Assembly (NCBI GenBank): GCA_963728045.1
Contig: CAVSIE010000002.1
Span: forward strand, 682,001 to 746,000
Direction of reading: 5' to 3'
Source: VRUE01 sp963728045
GTDB lineage: Bacteria; Actinomycetota; Thermoleophilia; Solirubrobacterales; 70-9
DNA length: 64,000 bases
Numbering within the stretch: position 1 is the stretch's first letter; each line of letters opens with the position of its first letter. The notes under the pieces were generated by a model. That model worked only from the letters and a program-made list of their open reading frames with translations. It was not told the origin of the DNA and searched no databases. The position numbers and the translations under genes were made by a program. Below are positions 25,804 through 32,928 of this stretch, in pieces.

Positions 25804-26217
25804 TTACTCGTCAGCTGATGGTCGTCGGCGGGCCTGCTTGCGCTCCCCGGCACGGCGCTTCTGCTCGAGACGCCGCTCGCGCGCGCCGCGCGACGGCTTG
25901 GTCGGCCGCCGCTTCCGCGGCCGCGCCAGACCGCCGCGGATCTTCTCCGCTAGCCGCTCCAGCGCCAGCTCGCGGTTGCGAGCCTGGCCGCGAGCGTCCT
26001 GAGCGACGGCTGTGATCACCGACCCAGCGCGCTCACGCAGCCGCGCCCGCTGCGCATCGTCGAGCGACGGCGAGGCCTCGACGTCGAAGACCGCTTCGAC
26101 CCGGGAGGCGGTGACGTTGGCGTGCTGGCCGCCCGGCCCAGAGGAGCGGCTGGCGCGCAGCTCGACCTCTCCCAGCGGGATCGAGAGGCGCTCGTCGATT
26201 CTCAAGAGGTCGGCCAT
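25804..26217 (-). CDS. arfB: Alternative ribosome-rescue peptidyl-tRNA hydrolase ArfB
   Basis: 137 residues. GGQ catalytic motif in SSGPGGQHANVTASRVEA, as in class I release factors, but without codon-recognition domains. C-terminal tail is extremely basic (ARPRKRRPTKPSRGARERR), the part that enters the mRNA channel of stalled ribosomes. Hydrolyses peptidyl-tRNA on non-stop ribosomes. ATG 26217 with TACCTT 8 nt upstream, probably leaderless (GGGGCGGG in the gap is not a good Shine-Dalgarno fit). Divergent from the arginase-like gene with only 29 nt between starts. Confidence 0.93.
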   Translation of the reverse strand: MADLLRIDERLSIPLGEVELRASRSSGPGGQHANVTASRVEAVFDVEASPSLDDAQRARLRERAGSVITAVAQDARGQARNRELALERLAEKIRGGLARPRKRRPTKPSRGARERRLEQKRRAGERKQARRRPSADE

Positions 26218-26246
26218 CCCGCCCCAAGGTAGCCTGACTCGAGAAC

Positions 26247-27146
26247 GTGACCGCAGAGCCGTTCACCCTGATCGGCGTTCCGATCGACTCGGTCGGTCGC
26301 CGCGGCGGAACCGAGCACAGCCCGGGCACGCTGCGTGAGCTGGACCTCTCCGGCGCGATAGGCGGCGATGACCGCGGCGACCTTCCCGTCAGGATCCGTG
26401 GCGACGAGCGCGACCCCGAGACCGGGATCCTCGCCAGCCAGGATGTGCTCGCGTCGACGGCGATGATCAGGGCGGCCATCGCCGAGGCGCTCTCGCGCGG
26501 CGAGCGCCCGTTCCTCGCCGGCGGCTGCTGCGCCGAGCTGCCCGGCGCACTCGCGGGCGCCCGGGATGTGCTCGGCGACGTCGGCCTCGTCCACGTCGAC
26601 GGCCACCTCGACCTCTACGACGGCGTCACCTCGCCTACCGGAGAGGCTGCCGACATGCCCGTTGCCGTCGCCCTCGGTCGCGGCCCGGAGCGCTGGGTGG
26701 AGATGACGGGCGGCGCCTCCATCGCCCCTGAGCGCGCCGCGATCGTCGGCTACCGCGACCGCGAGGAGTCGATCGGCTACGGGATGACCCAACCGGAGGA
26801 GATCGGCGCCGCGCTGACCCACTACCCAGTGGACCGGGTCCGGGCCGAGGGATCGGGCGCAGTTGGCGAACGCACAGTCGCGAAGCTGGCCGAGGCGGCC
26901 CCCTTCTGGCTCCACTTCGACGTCGACGTCCTCGACCAGGAGGTCTTCCCCGCCACCGACTACCTGATGCCCGGCGGGTTGACCTGGGAAGAGCTGGTCG
27001 ATCTGCTGACCCCCCTCCTCGCCTCACAGGCGCTGATCGGCGCCTCGCTCGCCTGCTACAACCCGGAAAAGGATCCCGGCCGCGCCCATGGGCGGGCGCT
27101 GGTCGATGCGCTCAGCGCCGCAACGTCCCAGCGGCAGCGCGCCTGA
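26247..27146 (+). CDS. Arginase/agmatinase-fold protein with altered first metal motif
   Basis: 299 residues with the ureohydrolase layout: GVPIDSVGRRGGTEHSPGTLRE (read as PIDSVGRRGGTEHSPG), a central metal loop VDGHLDLYD (DxHxD) and FDVDVLDQEVFPATDY (DxD), then GGLTWEELVDLL. The first Mn-binding motif, normally GGDHS, is GGCCAEL, so one His ligand is replaced by Cys. Other acidic/His ligands are retained. Either a mononuclear or thiolate-containing site, or a non-hydrolytic paralogue. GTG 26247; TAGCCT lies 11 nt upstream. Convergent with the PCD gene. Confidence 0.85.
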   Translation: MTAEPFTLIGVPIDSVGRRGGTEHSPGTLRELDLSGAIGGDDRGDLPVRIRGDERDPETGILASQDVLASTAMIRAAIAEALSRGERPFLAGGCCAELPGALAGARDVLGDVGLVHVDGHLDLYDGVTSPTGEAADMPVAVALGRGPERWVEMTGGASIAPERAAIVGYRDREESIGYGMTQPEEIGAALTHYPVDRVRAEGSGAVGERTVAKLAEAAPFWLHFDVDVLDQEVFPATDYLMPGGLTWEELVDLLTPLLASQALIGASLACYNPEKDPGRAHGRALVDALSAATSQRQRA

Positions 27147-27154
27147 GCCGGCCC

Positions 27155-27433
27155 TCAGCTCAGCGCGTCGATCTTCCCGGCCAGCTCGAAGTCGTTGGCG
27201 GTCAGGCCACCCTCGGAATGGGTCGAGATCGTCACCGTGACCTTGTCCCAGGAGATCTCCAGGTCAGGGTGATGGCTCATCTCCTCGGCCGGCTCGACCA
27301 GGCTCTCGACGAAGCGCACCGAGCCGACGAAGTCGCCGCGCTCGAAGGTCTTGGCGATCGCCTCGCCGGAGCGCTCCCAGCCGTCGAGCTCGGCCAGCTT
27401 CGCCTCGATCTCGCTGTCGCTCAGCAGGGTCAC
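27155..27433 (-). CDS. phhB: 4a-hydroxytetrahydrobiopterin dehydratase (pterin carbinolamine dehydratase)
   Basis: 92 residues from GTG 27433. The family core EEMSHHPDLEISWDKVTV followed by ISTHSEGGLTANDFELA carries the (E/D)xxxHHP active-site histidines of PCD/DCoH. Recycles oxidised pterin from aromatic amino-acid hydroxylases; also found where no hydroxylase is present. A longer open frame upstream overlaps the divergent GST-like gene and lacks family similarity. AGGA lies 2 nt before the GTG. Confidence 0.92.
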   Translation of the reverse strand: MTLLSDSEIEAKLAELDGWERSGEAIAKTFERGDFVGSVRFVESLVEPAEEMSHHPDLEISWDKVTVTISTHSEGGLTANDFELAGKIDALS

Positions 27434-27470
27434 GGTCCTATGCTTCCACAAGCCGGCAAGCCCTAAACCG

Positions 27471-28283
27471 ATGAGCGACTCGAAGAAGCCCACCCTCTGG
27501 CACATCGACGTCTCGCACTACAGCGAGAAGGTGCGTTGGGCCCTCGCCCACAAGGAGGTTGAGCACCGGCGGCGCGCTCCCGTCCCCGGCGCCCACATCC
27601 CGATCGCCTTCTGGCTCACCCGCGGCTCGCAGGCGACCTTCCCGGTGCTGAAGCTGGACGGGCGCGCCACCGGGGACTCGACCGCGATCATCGCCGCCCT
27701 CGAGCAGCGCTACCCGGAGCCGCCGCTCTATCCCGCCGACCCCGAGCAGCGCCGCCGCGCGCTCGAGCTGGAGGACCACTTCGACACCCAGCTCGGCCCG
27801 CAGATCCGCCTCCTCGCCTGGCACGAGTTCGGCAACGACCGCGAGCGCTTCGCCACGCTGATGACCTACGTGGCCCCAGGGCCGCTGGCCAAGATGAGCC
27901 GCGTCGCCGCCGGCTACGGACGCGCCTTCACCAACCTGCGCTACCGCGTTCGCGATCCCAAAGCGGCGGAGCGCGCTCGCGCCGAAGTCCTCGTCGCCCT
28001 CGACCGGCTGGAGGAGGAGCTGGGCGACGGCGAGTACCTGGTCGGCGACTCCTTCACCGTCGCCGACCTCACCGCGGCCTCGCTCTTCTACCCGCTGGTC
28101 CTGCCCGAGGAGGGGCCGCTGCCCGCCGACCTCACTCCGCCCGCCGGGTTCGAGCGTTTCCGTGAGCCGCTGAAGAAGCGCCGCGGCTTCAAGTGGGTGG
28201 CAGAGATGTTCCGCCGTCACCGCAAGCCGGCCGAGCGGCAAGCGGGCGTCCCTGCGCCGCCATCCAGAGCCGGCGCGGAGTGA
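27471..28283 (+). CDS. Glutathione S-transferase-like protein
   Basis: 270 residues. N-terminal thioredoxin-like half (LWHIDVSHYSEKVRWALAHKEVEH, then GSQATFPVLKLDGRATGDSTAIIAALEQRYP) contains the cis-Pro and the (D/E)S(T/A)xI glutathione-contact motif of GSTs. C-terminal all-helical half with VGDSFTVADLTAASLFYPL. Actinobacteria usually use mycothiol, so the real thiol substrate is uncertain. ATG 27471 chosen from the fold; earlier in-frame codons would overlap phhB. The last 95 nt overlap the convergent NTR-like gene. Confidence 0.88.
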   Translation: MSDSKKPTLWHIDVSHYSEKVRWALAHKEVEHRRRAPVPGAHIPIAFWLTRGSQATFPVLKLDGRATGDSTAIIAALEQRYPEPPLYPADPEQRRRALELEDHFDTQLGPQIRLLAWHEFGNDRERFATLMTYVAPGPLAKMSRVAAGYGRAFTNLRYRVRDPKAAERARAEVLVALDRLEEELGDGEYLVGDSFTVADLTAASLFYPLVLPEEGPLPADLTPPAGFERFREPLKKRRGFKWVAEMFRRHRKPAERQAGVPAPPSRAGAE

Positions 28284-28647
28284 TAACCGAGCAGATGCCG
28301 GCACGCCAGCGCCCGTCGAAGCGAGTCAGGAACAGGCCGTAACGACGATCGATGCGGCGAGGCAGCGCGCAAGCGGCCGCACGACGAGCGCTGCGCACCG
28401 AGAGCATCTGCTCGGCCTCGATCATCTTCGCGCCGCGGTAGACCCGCTGCACCTCGTAGCGATAGTCCGCCTGCATTGGGCCACGAGGGACAACCTCGAC
28501 CAGCTGCCCGACCACGGCCGCATCGGATTCCCGCAACGCCTCCCCTGGCGCGGTGGGCGCACAGGAGCAGGCGCCAGCGCTTCCGGCGAAGCCGAGCACG
28601 GCAAGGAGGACGAGCGCCCCCGCGGCTGACAGGCGCCTCACACGCAT
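28189..28647 (-). CDS. Small secreted CSC/NTR-like protein
   Basis: 152 residues with a signal peptide ending near SAGA|CSC. Mature N-terminus CSCAPTAPGEALRESDAAVVGQLVEVVP matches the netrin/TIMP-like (NTR) pattern of bacterial proteins starting with Cys-Ser-Cys (short blocks CSCAPTAP and DAAVVGQLVEV); two later Cys (AACALP, GICSV, ACGDG) may form disulfides. Function unknown, probably exported inhibitor-like or binding domain. ATG 28647 with TACATT 8 nt upstream, leaderless; the ATG is inside GTGATG so GTG 28650 is possible. Tail overlaps the GST-like gene end-to-end. Confidence 0.75.
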   Translation of the reverse strand: MRVRRLSAAGALVLLAVLGFAGSAGACSCAPTAPGEALRESDAAVVGQLVEVVPRGPMQADYRYEVQRVYRGAKMIEAEQMLSVRSARRAAACALPRRIDRRYGLFLTRFDGRWRAGICSVITPRRLWMAAQGRPLAARPACGDGGTSLPPT

Positions 28648-28669
28648 CACGTTTCAATGTAGACATAAA

Positions 28670-28693
28670 CGCCAGGATTCACAAATCCTGGCG
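28670..28693 (-). terminator. Hairpin terminator after the alcohol dehydrogenase gene
   Basis: Perfect 10-bp arms CGCCAGGATT / AATCCTGGCG with a 4-nt loop, followed on the minus strand by TTTATGT. It lies 17 nt downstream of the ADH stop and just upstream of the NTR-like promoter, so it insulates the two minus-strand genes. Confidence 0.7.
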
Positions 28694-28710
28694 TCGCACG
28701 GAGCGAAGTT

Positions 28711-29745
28711 CTACGGCGTCAGGACGATCTTTAGCGCTTCGCGGCGGTCGTAGATCGCGTAGGCCTCGGCGGCCTCGTCCAGCTTCATGTGGTGGGTGAC
28801 GAGTGGCGCGGGATCGAGCTTGCCGGCGTCGATCAAGGCCAGCACCCGGTCGACGTGGGCGATCACGTTGGCCAGGCCCAGGCGCAGCGTCAGGCCCTTC
28901 AGCCAGGCGAGGCCGAGCGGTACCTCGCCGACCCCGGCGTAGGCGCCGATCCCGGAGACGGCGCCTGCGTCGCGGGCCAGGCTGACCGCCATCGCCAGCG
29001 GCGCCGGGTCGCCAACCGCGTCGACGACGACGTCGACACCGCGGCCCTCGGTCGCCGCCCGCACCGCGCGCTTCGGCTCCTCCTCGGTCAGGTGGACCGG
29101 CGTGGCGCCGAACTGCTGCGCCATCGCCAGCCGCTGCCCGACCGAGTCGATCGCGAAGACCTGCGCCGCGCCGCCGGCCAGCGCTGCCTGCACCGCGCAG
29201 AGGCCGACCGGGCCGAGGCCGAGCACGCCCACCGTGTCCCCCGCCCGCATCCCGGCGTGGGCGACGGCGTGATAGCCGGTCCCCATCACGTCGCCGGCAA
29301 ACAGCGCCACCTCATCGGACATTCCCTCGGGCACCTTGCGCAGGGTCAGGTTCGCCCGCGGCACCAGCAGCTGCTCGGCCTGGGCCCCCTGCAGGTCGCC
29401 GAGGCGAGAGCCGTGGCCGAAGATGCGACCCCGCTCGCAGCGGTGATAGTCGCTGCGCACGCAGGCGGCGCAGGTCGCGCAGGCGGTGTGGAAGCAGCCG
29501 AGCACGCGGTCGCCGACCGCGACCCGCTCGACGTCGTCGCCCGCAGCGAGCACCGTGCCGACGAACTCGTGCCCGATCGTGAAGCCGGGCTCGACCGGCA
29601 CCCGCCCGTGGAAGATGTGCAGGTCCGAGCCGCAGATCCCGCTCGCCTCGACCCGCACCACCGCCTCGTCGGCGGCGCCGACCTCGGGGTCTGGCTTCTC
29701 CTCGATCCCGACCTCGCCGGGAGCCTGCAGGGTGACGGCGCGCAT
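28711..29745 (-). CDS. Zinc-dependent alcohol dehydrogenase (MDR family)
   Basis: 344 residues. Catalytic zinc Cys/His in ASGICGSDLHIFHG and GHEFVGTVLAAGDDV; structural zinc Cys cluster CFHTACATCAACVRSDYHRC; Rossmann motif GVLGLGPVGLCAVQAAL with acidic residue in AIDSVGQRL for NAD(H). Oxidises a secondary alcohol or polyol; substrate not resolvable. The ATG at 29745 gives the canonical MDR N-terminus (MRAVTLQAPGEV); the open frame extends upstream but without similarity. TACGGT lies 10 nt upstream of the ATG. Followed by a strong hairpin. Confidence 0.92.
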   Translation of the reverse strand: MRAVTLQAPGEVGIEEKPDPEVGAADEAVVRVEASGICGSDLHIFHGRVPVEPGFTIGHEFVGTVLAAGDDVERVAVGDRVLGCFHTACATCAACVRSDYHRCERGRIFGHGSRLGDLQGAQAEQLLVPRANLTLRKVPEGMSDEVALFAGDVMGTGYHAVAHAGMRAGDTVGVLGLGPVGLCAVQAALAGGAAQVFAIDSVGQRLAMAQQFGATPVHLTEEEPKRAVRAATEGRGVDVVVDAVGDPAPLAMAVSLARDAGAVSGIGAYAGVGEVPLGLAWLKGLTLRLGLANVIAHVDRVLALIDAGKLDPAPLVTHHMKLDEAAEAYAIYDRREALKIVLTP

Positions 29746-29785
29746 AGCGCGGAGAACCGTACCGCCAGCGGGTCGCGGCCGGCGA

Positions 29786-31195
29786 TCAGCCGACGCCGGC
29801 GCGGGAGACCTGGAAGCGATCGCCGGAGACACTCGGGTCCGCCGTCTCTGCGATCCGCGCCTCCAGCGCCAGCTCCTTCTCGAAGTCGGCCGCCTCGCCG
29901 TGCTGGAAGGAGACGTCCTTGCCCTCGAGCAGCTCGATGAAGATCTCGACGAACCGCTCGTCGAGCTGTTTGCCGGCGACCCGCCGCAGCTCCAGCATCG
30001 CGTCGTGGGTGGAGACCGGCGTGCGGTAGGAATCGCGCGCCGTCATCACGTCGTAGGTGTCAGCCACCGAGATGATCCGCGCCAGTTCGGGAATCTCGTC
30101 GCCTTCGAGGCCGCGCGGGTAGCCCTTGCCGTCGATCCGCTCGTGGTGGGCGAGGATGATCTCGGCCACCGGGCCGTAGCCGTCGAGCGAGGAGACGACC
30201 CGCGCCCCCTGCTGGGGGTGTCGGCGGATCAGCATCCAGTCCTCGTCGGTGAGCGGCACGTTCGCCTTCAGGATCCGGTCGGGGAGGATGAACTTGCCGA
30301 TGTCGTGCAGCAGCGCCGCGATGTGGACCAGCTCCTCCTCCTGGCGAGGGAAGCCGGCGCGCTGGGCTATCGCCCGCGAGTAGCGGGCGACGGCGGCGCT
30401 GTGCCTGGCGGTCATCTGGTCACGCAGGTCGAGCGTGCGCAGCATCGCGCTCAACATCCCCACCTGGAAGCTGGCCAGCTGCTTGCTGCGCCGCTCCAGC
30501 TCCTCCGCGCGCTGCTGGGAGACGAGCAGGGCCCCGAGCAGGTACTGGAAGGTGACGAGGACGACGCCGAACAGGGCGACCCCGACGAGGCCGACCTGGA
30601 CATAGAGGAAGGCGACGGCGAGCGCCATCAGCGAGGCCATCAGCTCCGACGGCAGCAGCGGAAAGAGGGCGGTCTTGATCTTGGAGACGAACGAGGCCCG
30701 CTCGAGGTAGCAGACGTAGGAAATCGTCATCGTGAAGTTGATCGCCAGCGCCAGCAGGAAGAGGCCGAAGACGCAGAGGTAGAAGGCCGGGTCCGCGGTG
30801 GTCAGGCCGAGGGCGGTGACCGCTTCGTGGAAGACGATCCCGCCGACCAGCGGGAAGACCGTGTAGCCGAGCACGTTGGCGAGCAGCGAGTGCCACTCGG
30901 TGCGCCAGCGCAGCCAACCGACCAGGATCGTGACCACGCCGATCAAGGCGGCCGGGGCGCCGCCTAGGAATACCATTGCCACCACCAGCGCCAGGAAGCT
31001 GCCGGAGACGACCAGGCTCGATTCGGCCGGCGCCGCGGTCAGGTCGCTGAAGATCGAGAAGGCGAGCAGGACCGCAAGCAGGGCGATGTCCCAGTCGCCC
31101 ATCGGGGCGCGCCATGCTGCGACCACCCAGGCAAGGGCGAGGGCGACGCCCATGGCGCCGACCACGCGGCTAGTTGGACGTTGTGATTCAGCCAT
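29786..31195 (-). CDS. Membrane HD-GYP domain c-di-GMP phosphodiesterase-like protein
   Basis: 469 residues. N-terminal half has about 7 membrane helices (AMGVALALAWVVAAW through VGLVGVALFGVVLVT), a MASE-like sensor. A linker helix (RAEELERRSKQLASFQ) leads to HD-GYP: HSAAVARYSRAIA, LLHDIGKFILPD (HD), RRHPQQGARVV, HHERIDGKGYPRGL (GYP), SVADTYDVMTA. Catalytic His/Asp set is intact, so hydrolysis of cyclic dinucleotides is likely. Together with the degenerate GGDEF protein at 12-13 kb it indicates c-di-GMP type signalling. ATG 31195; no Shine-Dalgarno seen. Confidence 0.93.
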   Translation of the reverse strand: MAESQRPTSRVVGAMGVALALAWVVAAWRAPMGDWDIALLAVLLAFSIFSDLTAAPAESSLVVSGSFLALVVAMVFLGGAPAALIGVVTILVGWLRWRTEWHSLLANVLGYTVFPLVGGIVFHEAVTALGLTTADPAFYLCVFGLFLLALAINFTMTISYVCYLERASFVSKIKTALFPLLPSELMASLMALAVAFLYVQVGLVGVALFGVVLVTFQYLLGALLVSQQRAEELERRSKQLASFQVGMLSAMLRTLDLRDQMTARHSAAVARYSRAIAQRAGFPRQEEELVHIAALLHDIGKFILPDRILKANVPLTDEDWMLIRRHPQQGARVVSSLDGYGPVAEIILAHHERIDGKGYPRGLEGDEIPELARIISVADTYDVMTARDSYRTPVSTHDAMLELRRVAGKQLDERFVEIFIELLEGKDVSFQHGEAADFEKELALEARIAETADPSVSGDRFQVSRAGVG

Positions 31196-31361
31196 TGGAC
31201 CGCGGCCCTCTATCCTGGCCAGCGCGCACAGCTCACCTGGCTCAAGCGCGAGTTACGGGTAGCCAAACTACTCAGGAGCTTGAGGACTGGCAAGGCTGAT
31301 GGACGCATTGCAAGAACCTTTTCCGTTCCAAATGCGAGAACCCTCTTGGCCCCAGAAAAGG

Positions 31362-31386
31362 AAAAGCGCCCACTGGGGGCGCTTTT
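31362..31386. terminator. Bidirectional terminator-like hairpin
   Basis: Arms AAAAGCGCCC (31362-31371) and GGGCGCTTTT (31377-31386) with a 5-nt loop; T-runs on both strands (plus CTTTTC, minus CTTTTCCTTTTC). Ten nt further, GGCGAAA (31396-31402) / TTTCGCC (31408-31414) forms a second hairpin. No annotated gene ends here, so it may terminate an unrecognised RNA or read-through from either side. Confidence 0.6.
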
Positions 31387-31539
31387 CACGAAGTTGGCGA
31401 AATCCTGTTTCGCCTGAAGGTCTAGCGGACTCGGTAGCCCATTTTCAAATTCCCCCTTCCTTCGTCGAAGCCCTAATAACTGGTTCGGTGCTGCCAAAAA
31501 GCTTCATTGCCTGCACTGTTTGTAGCACAACCTCTCCAG

Positions 31540-31569
31540 AACTTGTGCATCTGAATGAAAACTTGTGCA
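31540..31569. promoter_or_regulatory. Direct repeats upstream of the MFS/ABC operon
   Basis: AACTTGTGCA occurs at 31540-31549 and again at 31560-31569, exactly 20 nt (about two helical turns) apart, 28 nt before the GTG at 31597. Candidate operator for the whole six-gene transporter operon. Binder unknown. Confidence 0.5.
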
Positions 31570-31596
31570 GAAATCGAGTAGGGCCGGGCACGAGTC

Positions 31597-32928
31597 GTGC
31601 GTAAAACGCGCCTGAGAGACCCCCTGAGGCGGCCACTCTTCCGCCGCCTGGCGGCGACCTTCGCGGTCAACGAGCTGGGGGACTGGATGGGGATCGTCGC
31701 CCTCTCGGTCCTCGTCTACGACCACACGGAGAGCGCCTTCGCGACGATGGCGCTGTTCCTCGGGACCGGATTCCTGCCGGCCCTGCTCGCCCCCCTCTTC
31801 GTCGTCCGCATCGAGCAGCCGCCGCCGCGCTTCGTGCTGCCGGTGATCTATTGCGGGGAGGCGATCGCCTTCGGCGTCCTCGCCCTGCTCGCCGACAGCT
31901 TCTCGCTCGCCGCCGTAGTCGCCCTCGCCGCGATCGACGGCGCCCTCGCCCTGAGTGGGCGAGCGCTGACCCGCGCAGTGGTAGCCGCCCAGCTGGAGCC
32001 GGTCGGCGAGCTGCGCGCCGGCAACGCGATCCTCAACGTCGCTTTCACCGGTGGCGCCGCGATCGGGCCTGCGGTCGCAGGGCTGGTGGTGGCCGGGTTC
32101 GGCGTGCCCACCGCCCTGCTTCTCAACGCGGTCTCCTTCTATGTGACCGCCTGGATCATCTTCACCGCCGGGCCGCTGCCGCAGGCCGACCCCGAACCGG
32201 GCCGCATGCGCGAACGGGTCCGCGCTGGAGCCGCCTATATCCGCGAACGAGCGACCCTGCGCTGGCTGCTGCTTGGCCAGGGCGGCGCCGCCGTCTTCTT
32301 CGCCGCGGTGCTGCCAGTCGAGGTGATCTACGTCAAGGAGACCCTCGGCGGCGGCGACTCCGGCTACGGCCTGCTGCTGGCGAGCTGGGGGGTTGGGATG
32401 GTGCTCGGCGGCGTCGCCTTCGCCCTTGTGCGCCGATCGCCGCTGCCCAAGCTGCTCTTCTTCAGCACCCTGACGATCGGCTTCGGCTACCTCGGCCTCG
32501 CCGCGGCGCCGACGCTGGCGCTCGCTTGTGCCGCCTCCGTGCTGGGCGGCGCCGGCAACGGCGTGCAGTGGGTGGCCCTGGTCAGCGCCGTGCAGGAGCT
32601 GACCGCGCAGAACATGCAGGCCCGCGTGATGAGCGTGCTCGAATCGATCGGGGCGGCGATGCCGGGGATCGGCTTCCTCCTCGGCGGCCTCACCGCAGCC
32701 GTCCTCGATCCCCGTGTCACCTTCCTGGTCGCCGGGGCGGGAGTGCTCGCGATCGTCGCCCTCGTCACTCCGATTCTTGCCTCAAAATGGCCTGAACGCA
32801 GGGAAAAACTTAGGTCCAGTGAACTTGACTCCGGTTCCGAGATTGTGGTGGAGTTGATTCCATCGGGCAGGTTTTCCCGCGCGGAGGGCGAAGGCCCCGT
32901 CCAGTCAACAGGGGAGGTTTCGCGGTGA
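31597..32928 (+). CDS. MFS transporter
   Basis: 443 residues, about 11-12 membrane helices in two halves separated by a basic loop (PGRMRERVRAGAAYIRERATLRW). NELGDWMGIVALSVLVYD at the N-terminus and the GR-rich loop after helix 4 (LALSGRALTRAVV) are typical of the enterobactin-exporter-like (EntS/MFS_3) group. The soluble C-terminal tail of ~45 residues is Ser/Glu-rich. GTG start; its TGA overlaps the next GTG by 4 nt, so it is the first gene of the peptide-type ABC transporter operon, an unusual pairing of exporter and importer. Substrate unknown. Confidence 0.88.
   Translation: MRKTRLRDPLRRPLFRRLAATFAVNELGDWMGIVALSVLVYDHTESAFATMALFLGTGFLPALLAPLFVVRIEQPPPRFVLPVIYCGEAIAFGVLALLADSFSLAAVVALAAIDGALALSGRALTRAVVAAQLEPVGELRAGNAILNVAFTGGAAIGPAVAGLVVAGFGVPTALLLNAVSFYVTAWIIFTAGPLPQADPEPGRMRERVRAGAAYIRERATLRWLLLGQGGAAVFFAAVLPVEVIYVKETLGGGDSGYGLLLASWGVGMVLGGVAFALVRRSPLPKLLFFSTLTIGFGYLGLAAAPTLALACAASVLGGAGNGVQWVALVSAVQELTAQNMQARVMSVLESIGAAMPGIGFLLGGLTAAVLDPRVTFLVAGAGVLAIVALVTPILASKWPERREKLRSSELDSGSEIVVELIPSGRFSRAEGEGPVQSTGEVSR

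Larger units (their letters stand above)
31196..31596. other. 400-nt intergenic region between HD-GYP and MFS genes
   Basis: No convincing coding frame: the short frames lack coding bias and family features. The sequence is A/T-richer than the rest of the window, especially 31280-31570. It contains two hairpins (31362-31386 and 31396-31414) and a pair of direct repeats (31540-31569). A small RNA between 31250 and 31386 (plus), or on minus ending at 31362, is possible but not recognised. Confidence 0.5.
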
